A DNA stretch of 64,000 bases. It comes from Devosia sp. GTDB taxonomy: Bacteria; Pseudomonadota; Alphaproteobacteria; Rhizobiales; Devosiaceae. The translations under genes and the position numbers were made by a program. The notes below the pieces were generated by a model. That model was not told where the DNA came from. It was given only the letters and a program-made list of their open reading frames with translations, and made no database searches. Within the stretch, counting starts at the first letter, position 1; each line of letters starts with the position of its first letter. Positions 1-9,053 of this stretch are shown here, piece by piece. Location: assembly GCA_015234425.1 (NCBI GenBank), contig JADGNE010000044.1, positions 62,001 to 126,000 on the forward strand, given 5' to 3'.

Positions 1-153
1 GAGCCCGGCACTGGCGATCATCCAGCGCAGCCGCGCCTCATCGGGCGGGTTGGTGCGATAATCGATCACTTCATGGGGCTCGCCACTCTGGACGATCATC
101 GCCAGCGTGTTGCGCGAGGTTCCGCACTCGGGGTTGTGGTAGATGGTGATCAT
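1..153 (-). CDS. arsC: Arsenate reductase (glutaredoxin-dependent), 3' end cut by window
   Basis: Only the first 51 codons are inside the window. The translation begins MITIYHNPECGTSRNTLAMI, which carries the HNPxCGTSRNTL active-site segment of glutaredoxin-coupled ArsC, with the catalytic cysteine at residue 10. A YRTNPPDEARL stretch follows, as in the family. The family reduces arsenate to arsenite in the cytoplasm using glutathione and glutaredoxin. The ATG at 153 lies 2 bases after the phoB stop, so the gene is probably the last or next member of the pst-pho operon. That would place arsenate detoxification under phosphate-starvation control. The operon link is inferred from spacing. Confidence 0.88.
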   Translation of the reverse strand, partial: MITIYHNPECGTSRNTLAMIVQSGEPHEVIDYRTNPPDEARLRWMIASAGL

Positions 154-155
154 GA

Positions 156-857
156 TCAGGCGGCCTGGCCAAAACGTTCGTCGAAGGAATAACCCGCGCC
201 GCGAACAGTGCGGATCGGGTCCGCTTCACGACCGCGATTGATGGCGCGACGGAGACGGCCGATATGCACGTCGACCGTGCGCTCGTCGACATAAACATCA
301 TTGCCCCAGACACCGTCCAGCAGTTGCTCGCGTGAATAGACGCGGCCGGGATGGCGCATCAGATATTCGAGCAGACGATATTCGGTGGGCCCCAGATGGA
401 TGTCGCGGGTGGCGCGCCGTACCCGGTGCGTCGTGCGGTCGATTTCGAGATCGCCGACCTTGAGCGAGGCGGTGACGAGATTGGGATTGGCGCGGCGGAG
501 GAGGGCGTGGATGCGCGCCAGGAGCTCGGGGACCGAGAAGGGTTTTACGACATAGTCGTCTGCACCGGTGGCAAGGCCGCGGACACGCTCTTCTTCCTCA
601 CCGCGGGCGGTGAGCATGATGATCGGCACGCGGGCCGTTTCGTCACGCGCGCGGAGGCGCCGGCAGAGTTCGATGCCCGAAATTTCAGGCAGCATCCAGT
701 CGAGGAGGATGAGATCAGGAAGCTTCTCGGCGATGGCCTGCTGGGCCTCGTCACCGCTTTCGGCCGTAATCACGCTAAACCCTTCGGCCTCGAGATTATA
801 GCGCAGCAGGATGGCGATATCGCCTTCGTCTTCGACAACAAGGATCGTCGCGGGCAT
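156..857 (-). CDS. phoB: Phosphate regulon response regulator PhoB
   Basis: A 233-residue OmpR/PhoB-type regulator. The receiver domain spans about residues 4-120, with acidic residues at 9-11, phospho-acceptor Asp53 in LILLDWMLP, Thr83 and Lys105 in VVKPFS. The winged-helix DNA-binding domain spans about 130-228 and ends in the typical RTVRGAGYSF. The length is normal. The ATG at 857 has GGAG about 8 bases upstream. Together with phoU and pstBACS it forms the phosphate-starvation operon. The PhoR sensor kinase, often adjacent in related bacteria, is not in this window. Confidence 0.96.
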   Translation of the reverse strand: MPATILVVEDEGDIAILLRYNLEAEGFSVITAESGDEAQQAIAEKLPDLILLDWMLPEISGIELCRRLRARDETARVPIIMLTARGEEEERVRGLATGADDYVVKPFSVPELLARIHALLRRANPNLVTASLKVGDLEIDRTTHRVRRATRDIHLGPTEYRLLEYLMRHPGRVYSREQLLDGVWGNDVYVDERTVDVHIGRLRRAINRGREADPIRTVRGAGYSFDERFGQAA

Positions 858-918
858 GGATGTGCTCCGTCGTTCGGCCTCCGGAGAAGGGGCCGTTGCT
901 ATTAAACTATGTCAGCTC

Positions 919-953
919 CCTCTCGTCCCCTTCTTTCAGGAGAGGACGAGAGG
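919..953 (-). other. Hairpin between phoU and phoB
   Basis: A 10-bp perfect inverted repeat (CCTCTCGTCC at 919-928, GGACGAGAGG at 944-953) lies in the 108-bp phoU-phoB gap. No T-run follows on the minus strand, so it is more likely an RNA-processing or partial attenuation site than a strong terminator. Confidence 0.45.
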
Positions 954-965
954 ATATGCCTCGTG

Positions 966-1670
966 TCAGATCTTGATCTGCTGGCGCTGCAGCTGCTGGA
1001 CTTCGGCGGTAAGCTGCTTGCCGGTCTGCAGATAATAAGCGCGCTCTGCGACATTGGTGGCGTGGTCGCCAATGCGCTCGAGGTTTTTGGCGCAGAACAG
1101 CAGATGCGTGCAGGTGGTGATGTTGCGCGGATCTTCCATCATATAGGTGAGAAGTTCGCGGAACAGCGACGTATGCAGCGCGTCGACCTCGTCATCGCGG
1201 TTGCAGACTTCCACGGCGGCCTCCGCATCGCGATTGGCGTAGGCGTCGAGAGCGTCTTTCACCTGCCGCAGCACCAGCGTCTTCATGTTCTTGACGCCGT
1301 TGTAGAAGGACGGCTGAAGGCTGATGCCTTCGAGCTTGAGCGAACGGCGGGCCAGTTGCTTGGCCATGTCGCCGACGCGCTCGAGATCGTTGGCAACGTG
1401 GATGGCGGTGATGATGGCGCGCAAATCGGACGCCATGGGCTGGCGGCGGGCGATCATGGAAACGGCCATGTCATCGATGCGACGCTGCATGTCGTCGATG
1501 CGCTGATCGCCGATGATGGTGACGTCGGCCAGTTCGCGGTCAAGCGTGATGAGGGCCTTGGTACCGTTCTCGATCGCGGCTTCGACAAGGCCGCCCATTT
1601 CGGCGATGGATTGGGCGAGGGTGAGAAGCTCTTCGCTATAGGCGGTAACGATATGTTCGGCGTTGGACAT
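966..1670 (-). CDS. phoU: Phosphate signalling protein PhoU
   Basis: A 234-residue helical protein with the two PhoU repeats, each a three-helix bundle with acidic E/DxxxD-type metal-binding helices (for example VARNDEDEVD-like acidic stretches near residue 150 and AIITAIHVANDLERVGDMA near 85-105). PhoU links the Pst transporter to PhoR and dampens Pho signalling when phosphate is plentiful. It sits between pstB and phoB in the classical order. The start at 1670 has GAGGAGAG shortly upstream. The length is typical. Confidence 0.95.
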   Translation of the reverse strand: MSNAEHIVTAYSEELLTLAQSIAEMGGLVEAAIENGTKALITLDRELADVTIIGDQRIDDMQRRIDDMAVSMIARRQPMASDLRAIITAIHVANDLERVGDMAKQLARRSLKLEGISLQPSFYNGVKNMKTLVLRQVKDALDAYANRDAEAAVEVCNRDDEVDALHTSLFRELLTYMMEDPRNITTCTHLLFCAKNLERIGDHATNVAERAYYLQTGKQLTAEVQQLQRQQIKI

Positions 1671-1690
1671 AAAACTCTCCTCGTCCGCGA

Positions 1691-2539
1691 TCAGCCGATG
1701 CGGCCCATGATGTAGTCCTGGGTCTGCTTGTTCACCGGATTGGTGAAAATGTCCTCGGTGTCACCCTTCTCGATGAGATTGCCCAGGTGGAAGAACGCGG
1801 TCTTCTGGCTGACGCGGGCCGCCTGCTGCATGGAGTGGGTGACGATGACGATGGTATAATTGGTGCGCAGCTCGTCGATCAGCTCTTCGATGATGGCCGT
1901 GGCGATCGGATCGAGAGCCGAACAGGGCTCGTCCATGAGAATGACTTCGGGGCCGACGGCGATGGCGCGGGCGATGCAGAGCCGCTGCTGCTGACCACCG
2001 GAAAGACCGGTGCCCGGCTCGGCGAGACGGTCCTTCACCTCTTCGAAGAGGCCGGCCTTGCGCAGGGAGTTGACGACGATCTCGTCGAGATCGGTCTTGT
2101 TCCTCGCGAGGCCGTGGATGCGCGGGCCATAGGCGACATTGTCGTAGATCGACTTGGGGAAGGGGTTCGGCTTCTGGAACACCATGCCGACACGCGCGCG
2201 CAGTTCGACCACGTCGAGATCGGGGGCATAGATGTCCTCGCCGTCGAGTTCGATCCGGCCGCCGACCTTGGCGCCTTCAATGGTGTCGTTCATGCGATTG
2301 ATGCAGCGCAGGAAGGTGGACTTGCCGCATCCCGAGGGGCCAATGAACGCGGTGACGGCGCGATCGGGGATGTCGATGGAGATCCCGTGCAAAGCCTGCT
2401 TGGCGCCGTAGTGAACGGTAACGTCACGGGCGGAAAGGCGGATCGGGCGCTCGATGAGCTCGGCAGGGTCGGCAGCGGGGTTCATGGCAGCGTCCAGGGT
2501 CTTGGTGGTCATCTTTACCTTACCGGCAAGCATATCCAT
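1691..2539 (-). CDS. pstB: Phosphate ABC transporter ATP-binding protein PstB
   Basis: A 282-residue ABC ATPase. Walker A is GPSGCGKST at about residues 67-75, the signature is LSGGQQQR, and Walker B is [13 protein letters not shown]. Its closest recognisable family is PstB, with the typical [10 protein letters not shown] segment after Walker A. It powers phosphate import through PstC and PstA. The first 30 residues are a non-conserved extension. ATG codons at 2539, 2533 and 2512 are all possible starts. AAGGAGA lies about 10 bases before the first. Confidence 0.96.
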   Translation of the reverse strand: MDMLAGKVKMTTKTLDAAMNPAADPAELIERPIRLSARDVTVHYGAKQALHGISIDIPDRAVTAFIGPSGCGKSTFLRCINRMNDTIEGAKVGGRIELDGEDIYAPDLDVVELRARVGMVFQKPNPFPKSIYDNVAYGPRIHGLARNKTDLDEIVVNSLRKAGLFEEVKDRLAEPGTGLSGGQQQRLCIARAIAVGPEVILMDEPCSALDPIATAIIEELIDELRTNYTIVIVTHSMQQAARVSQKTAFFHLGNLIEKGDTEDIFTNPVNKQTQDYIMGRIG

Positions 2540-2553
2540 TTTGCGGGGTCTCC

Positions 2554-3918
2554 TTAAGCGCGCTTTTCGAGGCGCGAGCGCAGGAAAATGGCGATGGCAT
2601 TGAGCGTGATCATGAAGGCCAAGAGCACCATGATGGCAGCAGAGGTGCGGGCCTCGAAGAAGTTGCGGTTCTCATTGGCCTGCCAGAGATAGATCTGCAC
2701 CGGCAGAGCTGTCGCCTGATCAAGCGGCGTCCCGGGCACCGAGGCGACGAAGGCGTTCATGCCGATGAGCAGGAGCGGCGCGGTCTCGCCCAGGGCCTGC
2801 GCCACACCGATGATGGTGGCGGTCAGGATCGAGGGGAAGGTGACCGGCAGCACATGGTGGAACACCATCTGCGTACGGCTCGCACCCATGCCGAGCGCCG
2901 CCTGGCGCAGGGCCGGGGAGACGCCGCGCAGGGCTGCACGGGTGGCGATGATGATGGTCGGCAGGGTCATCAGCGTCAGCACGAGGCCACCGGCCAGCGG
3001 CGCGGAGAGCGGCAGGCGGAACCAGTTGATGAACACCGCGGCGCCGAGCAGGCCGAAGACGATGGAGGGCACGGCCGCGAGGTTGTTGATGTTCACCTCG
3101 ATAAGATCGGTGAAGCGGGACTTTGGCGCGAATTCCTCAAGATAGATGGCACTGCCCACCCCGATCGGGACGGCAAGGACGACGACGATCAGCATCATCC
3201 ACATGGATCCCGTCAGCGCACCGAGGAGGCCGGCAGCGGCTGGAGAGGAGCGGCTGTCGACATTGGTGAACAGCGACCAGGCAAAGCCCTGGGAGATGAT
3301 GCCCTGTTCCTCGAAGGCGTCGATGAGGGCGCGCGTGGCGGCTGGCAGCTGCTGCTGGTTGTCGCCGAGGTCGCGGTTGATATTGCCCTTGACCCAATTG
3401 TCGGTGTTGGCCGAGGCCAGCAATTCGACTGTGCGGGTCTGGCCCAGCACGGACGGATCATTGACGAAGATCTCGCGGACGCGATGGCGCGCATCGGTCT
3501 CGGGGATGGCAAGGATCTGGCGGCTGTCGATTTCGAGCCCGGCCGGCGCAGCGTCGCGCAGCGCGGCTTCGATGATGCGGTTCCAGTTGAGCATGGCAAC
3601 CTGCCGCTCCCAGCCGAGGCGGGCAGCGCGGAAGTCTGCGTCGGACTGGCCACCGGCACGGACCGGAGCCGGATCGACCTTGATCACCTCGGGGTCGAAG
3701 GTGACGGCCAGGCTGATGTTGGACTGGGTAAAGGCAGGGATGCCCTTGCGCAGCACATCGGTGAAAAGGATGGCCACGAAACCCAGCGCCAGCACGATGG
3801 CGACGATGCCGGAGATGCGGAAGATGTTCTCGCTGAGATGCCTGCGCTTGAGACCGGCACGCACGGCGGCGCGGCGCGCAATGGCGTCAGCGGGAGCGCT
3901 GTAGAACTGTTCGGTCAT
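2554..3918 (-). CDS. pstA: Phosphate ABC transporter permease PstA (long alphaproteobacterial form)
   Basis: A 454-residue inner-membrane permease. The C-terminal half (from about residue 230) is the standard binding-protein-dependent permease domain with six membrane spans and an EAA-type loop ([20 protein letters not shown]). The N-terminal half has one membrane span near residues 35-55 and a long soluble insert of about 170 residues. That insert is the DUF3333-type extension known from alphaproteobacterial PstA. Its start overlaps the pstC stop (ATGA), implying translational coupling. Confidence 0.94.
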   Translation of the reverse strand: MTEQFYSAPADAIARRAAVRAGLKRRHLSENIFRISGIVAIVLALGFVAILFTDVLRKGIPAFTQSNISLAVTFDPEVIKVDPAPVRAGGQSDADFRAARLGWERQVAMLNWNRIIEAALRDAAPAGLEIDSRQILAIPETDARHRVREIFVNDPSVLGQTRTVELLASANTDNWVKGNINRDLGDNQQQLPAATRALIDAFEEQGIISQGFAWSLFTNVDSRSSPAAAGLLGALTGSMWMMLIVVVLAVPIGVGSAIYLEEFAPKSRFTDLIEVNINNLAAVPSIVFGLLGAAVFINWFRLPLSAPLAGGLVLTLMTLPTIIIATRAALRGVSPALRQAALGMGASRTQMVFHHVLPVTFPSILTATIIGVAQALGETAPLLLIGMNAFVASVPGTPLDQATALPVQIYLWQANENRNFFEARTSAAIMVLLAFMITLNAIAIFLRSRLEKRA

Positions 3919-5294
3919 TCATACTGCTCCCGGAAGCGGCGGACGATGTAGAGGGCAACGATGTTGAGGCAGAGCGTCATCACGAAGAGCGTGAGGCCCA
4001 GCGCGAAGGCAACCAGGGACTGGGGGCCGGTAAAGTCAGTGTCGCCGGTGAGCTGGTTGACGATAGAAACGGTGATGGTCGAAACCGGCTCGAGCGGATT
4101 GCCGCGCAGGATCGGCGAATTGCCGGCGGCCAGAACCACGATCATGGTTTCGCCGATGGCGCGGCTGACGGCGAGCAGGAAGGCGCCGACAATGCCGGGC
4201 AGGGCCGCGGGCAGCAGCACGTTGCGGATGGTTTCGGACTGGGTGGCGCCAAGGCCATAGGCACCATCGCGCAGCGTGCGCGGCACCTGGTTGAGAATGT
4301 CATCCGAGAGCGAGGAGATGAAGGGGATGATCATCACGCCCATGACGAGACCGGCGGTCAGCGCGCTGGTGGCGCTGATAGAGAGGCCGATGGCATCGCC
4401 GAAATTGCGCAGGAAGGGGCCAACCGTCACCAGGGCGAAGAAGCCGTAGACGATGGTGGGGATGCCGGCGAGGATTTCGACGATCGGCTTGACCACGGCG
4501 CGGACCGAGCGGTGCGCATACTGGCTGAGATAGATGGCGGTCATCAGCCCGATCGGCACGGCGACCAGCATCGCGATGGCCGAGATCATCAGCGTGCCGG
4601 TGAGCAGCGGCAGGATGCCGTACTGCCCGGCGTCGCCCGCACCGGTCGAGGAGAATTTCGGGGCCCAGACGGTGCCGAAGAAGAAGTCGAGCGGGTTGAC
4701 GAAGGTGAAGAAGCGGAGGGCCTCGGTGACCAGCGAGGCGACGATGCCCAGCGTGGTCAGGATGGCGACAGCCGAACAGGCGATCAGCGCCACCGAGATG
4801 GCGCGCTCAACCTCGTTACGGGCGCGCAGGCGCGGGCTGATGCGCTTGCGGGCGAAGGTCAGGCCGAGAATGCCGAGGCCGGCTGCAGCGCCGAGCATGA
4901 TGAGGAAGCTGAGGAGCTGGAACTGGCGGAGATTATCGCCGGCGGACTGCTCGAAGGGCTGGATTTCGCCGGTGACGCCGAAGCCGGAGGCGATATCGCG
5001 GACGCGCTGCAGCTGGTTGTTGAGGCCGAGCTGATCGAGGCTTGTGATCACATCGACCGGCAGCTGTGAGACGGTGAACCAGCGGGTGACGCCGGGGGAG
5101 AAAAACGCCCAGATGCCGAGCACGAGCAGCGCCGGAATGAGCGTCCAGAGCGCGACCAGCGTGCCGTGGTAATGCGGGCGGGAGTGGACGCGCTGCCCAT
5201 CGGGCGTGCTGAGGGCTCGGCTCTTGGACCAGCCGAGTTGGTAAGCCAGGCCAAGAAGAACGATGAGCAGACCGGCGACGATCGTTGTGTTCAC
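3915..5294 (-). CDS. pstC: Phosphate ABC transporter permease PstC (long form)
   Basis: A 459-residue inner-membrane permease. The N-terminal section has membrane spans near residues 2-20, 48-68 and 128-148, separated by a soluble stretch. The C-terminal permease domain, from about 220, has the coupling loop RDGAYGLGATQSETIRNVLLP. The extra N-terminal region matches the PstC_N extension seen in alphaproteobacteria. The start appears to be GTG at 5294. An AGGA lies about 12 bases upstream, so an alternative nearby start is possible. It overlaps pstA by 4 bases. Confidence 0.93.
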   Translation of the reverse strand: MNTTIVAGLLIVLLGLAYQLGWSKSRALSTPDGQRVHSRPHYHGTLVALWTLIPALLVLGIWAFFSPGVTRWFTVSQLPVDVITSLDQLGLNNQLQRVRDIASGFGVTGEIQPFEQSAGDNLRQFQLLSFLIMLGAAAGLGILGLTFARKRISPRLRARNEVERAISVALIACSAVAILTTLGIVASLVTEALRFFTFVNPLDFFFGTVWAPKFSSTGAGDAGQYGILPLLTGTLMISAIAMLVAVPIGLMTAIYLSQYAHRSVRAVVKPIVEILAGIPTIVYGFFALVTVGPFLRNFGDAIGLSISATSALTAGLVMGVMIIPFISSLSDDILNQVPRTLRDGAYGLGATQSETIRNVLLPAALPGIVGAFLLAVSRAIGETMIVVLAAGNSPILRGNPLEPVSTITVSIVNQLTGDTDFTGPQSLVAFALGLTLFVMTLCLNIVALYIVRRFREQYE

Positions 5295-5366
5295 TGTGTC
5301 AGGCTTTCCTGGCTGACATTGGGGGAGATGCAGGCCGCACCAGAGGGTGCGGCCCGCGTTATTGTC

Positions 5367-6380
5367 TTACTGCCCCTGGAAGGCGGCGAGGACTTCGGCG
5401 CTCTTTTCAGCTGGCTGAGGGATAAGACCAGCGGATTCGAGGAAGCCACCAGCGCCCGACATGCCTTCGGAGAGGTAGTATTCGGTATATTCGGCGAGGC
5501 CCGGAATGGTGCCGATGTGCTGGCCCTTCACGTAGAAGAACAGCGGACGGCTGACCGGATATTCACCCGAGGCAACGGTTTCGAGCGATGGCGAAACGCC
5601 GTCGACGGTCGCAACCTTGAGGGTGTCCTTGTTCTGGTCGTAGAACGACAGGCCGAAGACGCCGACGGTATTGGGGTTGGCGGTCAGGCGCGCGAGGGTC
5701 TCGGTGTAGTCACCGGCGATTTCGACAACAACGTCCTGACGGAAGGTGGTCTCGACGGCTTCGATTTCCTCGTCGGAGAGGCCTTCTGGCAGCTCGGCAG
5801 CTTCGGCACCGGGGGTGACGACGCGTTCCTGGAAGACTTCACGGGTGCCGTGGTTAGAGCCCGGAATGGCGAGAGCGATCGGCTGGGCCGGCAGGGACGG
5901 GTCGATCTGGTCCCAGGAGGTGTATGGGTTGTCGACGAGTTCGCCATCGACGGGAACCTTGGCGGCAATGGCCTTGAACACCTGGACCGGGGTCAGGGCG
6001 AAATCGGCACCCGAAGCGGAGGAGGCGAAGACGATGCCGTCGAAGCCGAACTGGACTTCACGGATGTCGGTCACGCCGTTTGCGGCGCAGGCTTCACGCT
6101 CGCTGTCGCGCATCGGGCGAGAAGCATTGGCAATGTCGATGGTGTTGTCGCCGATACCTTCGCAGAACTGGCGGAAACCACCGCCGGTACCGCCGGAGCC
6201 AACCACAGGGGTATTGAACTCTGGGAAGGTGGCGCCAAACTCTTCAGCGACGATGGAGGAGAAGGGCAGGACCGTCGAGGAGCCGGCGATCTGGATGGTG
6301 TCGCGGGACTGAGCAAAGGCCGGGGTGGCGAATGCGGCAAGCGCAACAATGGCGGTGCTGGCGTAAAGTGCGGTCTTCAT
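5367..6380 (-). CDS. pstS: Periplasmic phosphate-binding protein PstS
   Basis: A 337-residue exported protein. The signal peptide MKTALYASTAIVALAAFA ends in TPAFAQ. The phosphate-binding loops are visible as AGSSTVLPFSSIVAEEF near the mature N-terminus and GSGGTGGGFRQFCEG. It delivers phosphate to PstC/PstA. I place the start at ATG 6380 rather than an upstream in-frame codon because the signal peptide begins exactly there and GAAAGGGAA precedes it. It is the first gene of the pst-pho operon. Confidence 0.95.
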   Translation of the reverse strand: MKTALYASTAIVALAAFATPAFAQSRDTIQIAGSSTVLPFSSIVAEEFGATFPEFNTPVVGSGGTGGGFRQFCEGIGDNTIDIANASRPMRDSEREACAANGVTDIREVQFGFDGIVFASSASGADFALTPVQVFKAIAAKVPVDGELVDNPYTSWDQIDPSLPAQPIALAIPGSNHGTREVFQERVVTPGAEAAELPEGLSDEEIEAVETTFRQDVVVEIAGDYTETLARLTANPNTVGVFGLSFYDQNKDTLKVATVDGVSPSLETVASGEYPVSRPLFFYVKGQHIGTIPGLAEYTEYYLSEGMSGAGGFLESAGLIPQPAEKSAEVLAAFQGQ

Positions 6381-6488
6381 GAAAGTTCCCTTTCGGAATT
6401 CGGTTCTGAGCCGGGCCAGCCTTGGTGTGGGCCGCCTCGTGACGCCGCAGACCTTATTGGCGCGCAACGACGGTTTTATTGCAGTTCC

Positions 6489-6506
6489 GTGACGGGTTTG
6501 TGACGT
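6489..6506 (-). promoter_or_regulatory. Candidate Pho box upstream of pstS
   Basis: Two GTGACG repeats start at 6489 and 6500, an 11-bp period. Read on the pstS strand this is CGTCAC-n5-CGTCAC, matching the spacing and core of the PhoB-binding direct repeat. It lies about 110 bp before the pstS start. Confidence 0.6.
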
Positions 6507-6552
6507 GTTAAGTCACTGTAATATAAAGGAAATTTATGGTTGCAAAGCTTAT

Positions 6553-6571
6553 GTGACAGCGTGTGTGACAG
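6553..6571 (-). promoter_or_regulatory. Second Pho-box-like repeat
   Basis: Two perfect copies of GTGACAG (6553-6559 and 6565-6571), reading CTGTCAC on the pstS strand. The half-sites match the PhoB core better than the first pair, but their period is 12 rather than 11. It may be an upstream PhoB site or one for the preceding gene's 3' region. Confidence 0.45.
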
Positions 6572-6631
6572 TCGCTGTCCGCTCCGATGAAGAGACTCGG
6601 GCCCTTCTGTGACGTGGCGGCACGGCGGATT

Positions 6632-7387
6632 TCAGCGCAGGATTGGACGCAGTTCGGACTGGACCTTGCGCATCAGCGGCAGGAAGTTTGCGATCATATG
6701 CGAGGTCGAGGCGCGCGCGGTCTGGGCGCCGATATTGATGGCGGCGACGATCTTGCCCGAGGCGTTGTAGAGTGGCACAGCGATGGAGCCGAGGCCGAGT
6801 TCAAGCTCCTGGTCGATCACGGCAAAACCCTGGGCGGTGATGACGGCCAGTTCAGTGGTGATGCCGGGAATGTCGGCCTTGGTGTGATCTGTATAGGCAA
6901 CGAGGTCTGAGTGATCGAGAATGGCCCGGGCCTCGGCTGTCGGCAGTGCGGCAAGCAGGGTGCGGCCCATGGAAGTGCAATAGGCGGGCAATCTTGCGCC
7001 GGGGGCGAGATTGATCGACATCACGCGGCGCGTCGAGGCGCGGGCGATATAGAGAATGTCGGTGCCATCGAGCATGGCGGCCGAAGTGCTCTCCTTGGTT
7101 TCGCGCGCGAGTTCTTCGAGGAAGGGCTGGACGAGGCGCGGCAGCGGCATGGCTGAAAGATAGGTGTGCCCAAGGCTGAGCACGCGCGGGGTCAGCTGAA
7201 AGAATTTGCCGTCATAGCTGGCGTAGCCGAGGTGGACGAGGGTGAGCAGGCACCGGCGTGCAGTGGCGCGCTCGAGACCGGTGCGTTCAGCCACGTCGGT
7301 GATGGAGAGGCGGGCGTGCTCCTCGTCGAAGCACTCGATGACCGCGAGGCCCCGGACCAGTCCATTGATGATGTCGCCCTCGCGCAT
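6632..7387 (-). CDS. IclR-family transcriptional regulator (PcaR/PobR-like)
   Basis: A 251-residue IclR-type regulator. The N-terminal winged helix (about residues 8-70) includes LSITDVAERTGLERATARRC. The effector domain (about 85-250) has CTSMGRTLLAALP and the terminal LGSIAVPLYNASGKIVAAIN pattern. The layout resembles regulators of aromatic catabolism such as PcaR and PobR, but no aromatic-degradation genes are nearby. It is co-oriented with and downstream of an aminotransferase gene, from which a terminator-like hairpin separates it. Its target is unknown. Confidence 0.9.
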   Translation of the reverse strand: MREGDIINGLVRGLAVIECFDEEHARLSITDVAERTGLERATARRCLLTLVHLGYASYDGKFFQLTPRVLSLGHTYLSAMPLPRLVQPFLEELARETKESTSAAMLDGTDILYIARASTRRVMSINLAPGARLPAYCTSMGRTLLAALPTAEARAILDHSDLVAYTDHTKADIPGITTELAVITAQGFAVIDQELELGLGSIAVPLYNASGKIVAAINIGAQTARASTSHMIANFLPLMRKVQSELRPILR

Positions 7388-7454
7388 ACGGGCGTCCCTC
7401 TTGCCGATCTCATTGGGTGGCCGAGCAATACTGCATGGGCATCGGCAAGGGAAG

Positions 7455-7490
7455 TGGGGCGGAGGCAGCCTGGAAGAAGCCTCCGCCCCA
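7455..7490 (-). terminator. Terminator-like hairpin after the aminotransferase gene
   Basis: A perfect 12-bp GC-rich stem (TGGGGCGGAGGC at 7455-7466, its complement at 7479-7490) with a 12-base loop starts 9 bases after the stop at 7499. The T-run on the minus strand is weak (CTTCCCTT). Confidence 0.65.
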
Positions 7491-7498
7491 AAGTGTCG

Positions 7499-8803
7499 TC
7501 AGTTGCCCAGAGTGGGGGCCACTTCCTTGGCGGCAGCGCGAACGGCCTCAAGGGTCTTGTCGACGACTTCGTCATTGTGCTCGGAGGAGACGAACCATGC
7601 ACCGCGCTCAAGGACGCGGACGCCGTTGCGCAGCAGGGCCTGCGAGAACCGCGAATAGCCTGCCTTGTCGGCGCGGGCGAGGTCGCGATAGTTGCGGGCA
7701 GGCGCGTCGAGACCGAAGCCGATATGGAACATCAGCTCGAAGCCGGTGACCTGGGCCTTGATGCCGACTTCCTTGAAGATGTCGCGGATGCCGTCGCGCA
7801 GGCGGACGCCATAGACCGAAGTCTTCTCGTAGTGCTCGGGGGTGAGAGCCTTCTGCGTCGCCACCATGGCGGCCATGGCGACGGGCTGGGAATTAAAGGT
7901 GCCGCCGTGCAGCACGCCACCGGTGGCGAACAGGTCCATCAGGTCGGCGCGGCCGACAATGGCTGCCACCGGGAAGCCGTTGGCGATGGCCTTGGCGAAG
8001 AGTGACAGATCGGGCGTGATGCCGAAGCGACCCTGGGCGCCCTTCTGGCCGAGGCGGAAGCCGGTGATTACTTCGTCAAAGACGAGGATGGTGCCGTGCT
8101 TGCGACATGCGGCCTGCACGCCCTCGAGATAACCTTCGCCCGGTGCGATGGCGCCCTGGTTGCACATGGCAGCTTCCATCACCAGCGCAGCGACGTCGCC
8201 CTTGGCCAGGCGCGCTTCGACAGCGGCGAGGTCGTTCCACTGCAGCACGTCGAGGCCGTCGCCATCGTTCGCGCCCTGGCCCTTGCTGCCTGCGATCAAC
8301 GCCGGATCGTCGGCAGGGCCGGCGTCCGCGAGAGCGGGGGCGGTGGACCACAGGATGTTGTCGAACCAGCCGTGGTAGTGGCCCTCGAACTTGACGATGG
8401 CGCGGCGGCCCGTGGCAGCGCGTGCGAGGCGCATTGCCGCCTGGGCCACTTCGGAGCCCGACGAGCCAAAGCGCAGGCGCTCGGCACTGGGGATACGCTC
8501 GCAGATGATGCGGGCGGCTTCATATTCGATCGGCGACTGTCCGGCGAAGAGAATGCCTTTTTCGACCTGGTCCTTGACGGCCTGCTGCACGCCCTTGGGG
8601 CTGTGGCCGAGAACCGTGGCGCCCATGCCGCAATAATAATCGATCAGCTTGTTGCCATCGACGTCATGGAGATAGGCCCCTTCACCATGGGTGAACACCA
8701 GGGGGCCGGGGCCCATGCCGAGACGGAAATTGCTGTTCACGCCGCCGGACACAAAGCGAGACTCGGACGCGATAATGCGTGCGGACTCGTCGAACTTCAG
8801 CAT
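7499..8803 (-). CDS. Class-III PLP aminotransferase, glutamate-1-semialdehyde aminomutase-like
   Basis: A 434-residue PLP-dependent class-III enzyme. Visible features are FVSGGVNSNFR and GNKLIDYYCGMGATVLGH at the N-terminus, GSSGSEVAQAAMRLARAATG, the FEGHYHGW loop, VFDEVITGFRLG, and a Schiff-base lysine in LFAKAIANGFPVAAIVGR. The family includes glutamate-1-semialdehyde 2,1-aminomutase and catabolic omega-aminotransferases. Lying next to a peptide-type importer, and with no tetrapyrrole genes around, a catabolic role is more likely than HemL. The ATG at 8803 is chosen over longer frames because GAGGAG precedes it and homology begins there. A paralogue lies at 48159-49463. Confidence 0.85.
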   Translation of the reverse strand: MLKFDESARIIASESRFVSGGVNSNFRLGMGPGPLVFTHGEGAYLHDVDGNKLIDYYCGMGATVLGHSPKGVQQAVKDQVEKGILFAGQSPIEYEAARIICERIPSAERLRFGSSGSEVAQAAMRLARAATGRRAIVKFEGHYHGWFDNILWSTAPALADAGPADDPALIAGSKGQGANDGDGLDVLQWNDLAAVEARLAKGDVAALVMEAAMCNQGAIAPGEGYLEGVQAACRKHGTILVFDEVITGFRLGQKGAQGRFGITPDLSLFAKAIANGFPVAAIVGRADLMDLFATGGVLHGGTFNSQPVAMAAMVATQKALTPEHYEKTSVYGVRLRDGIRDIFKEVGIKAQVTGFELMFHIGFGLDAPARNYRDLARADKAGYSRFSQALLRNGVRVLERGAWFVSSEHNDEVVDKTLEAVRAAAKEVAPTLGN

Positions 8804-8925
8804 TCGCTGCTCCTCGTGTTGTTTCGCCCAACACACACCAGTGAGCGCGCGAGGTAAACGTCGGGCCATTTCGTGGTGCGGAATAGTTCGGGTTTTTCGC
8901 GGTGGATGGTGTCGAGTGGATGCGG

Positions 8926-9035
8926 CCCCCCCTATCCTCCCCCTGTTCAGGGGGAGGGACCTATCGCGTTTGGGGAGATTGTGGTGAGCGACGGAAATAC
9001 TCCTCCCCCTGAACAGGGGGAGGTTGGGAGGGGGT
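8926..9035. repeat. GC-rich palindromic intergenic repeat, copy 1
   Basis: Two inverted copies of a CCTCCCCCTG-n2-CAGGGGGAGG palindrome (8936-8957 and 9002-9023) flank a core beginning GGACCTATCGCGTTTG. Outer C-rich and G-rich arms (CCCCCCTATCC, TTGGGAGGGGGT) complete a larger hairpin. It lies between two minus-strand genes. A related copy is at 60453-60592, sharing the core with one mismatch. Confidence 0.75.
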
Positions 9036-9053
9036 GTTTTACCGAGCAAGCGC

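Noticed and set aside
2854..3951. Long plus-strand frame opposite pstA
   Set aside because: The opposite strand encodes a clear PstA. The plus-strand product is a low-complexity Gly/Asp/His-rich shadow typical of GC-rich DNA.
7499..8803. hemL (tetrapyrrole) assignment for the aminotransferase
   Set aside because: A second, diverged copy exists at 48159 and both lie in catabolic contexts without other heme genes, so the symbol would be misleading.
8926..9035. CRISPR array or strong terminator
   Set aside because: There are only two inverted units, not regularly spaced direct repeats, and no T-run. A related copy elsewhere points to a dispersed repeat.
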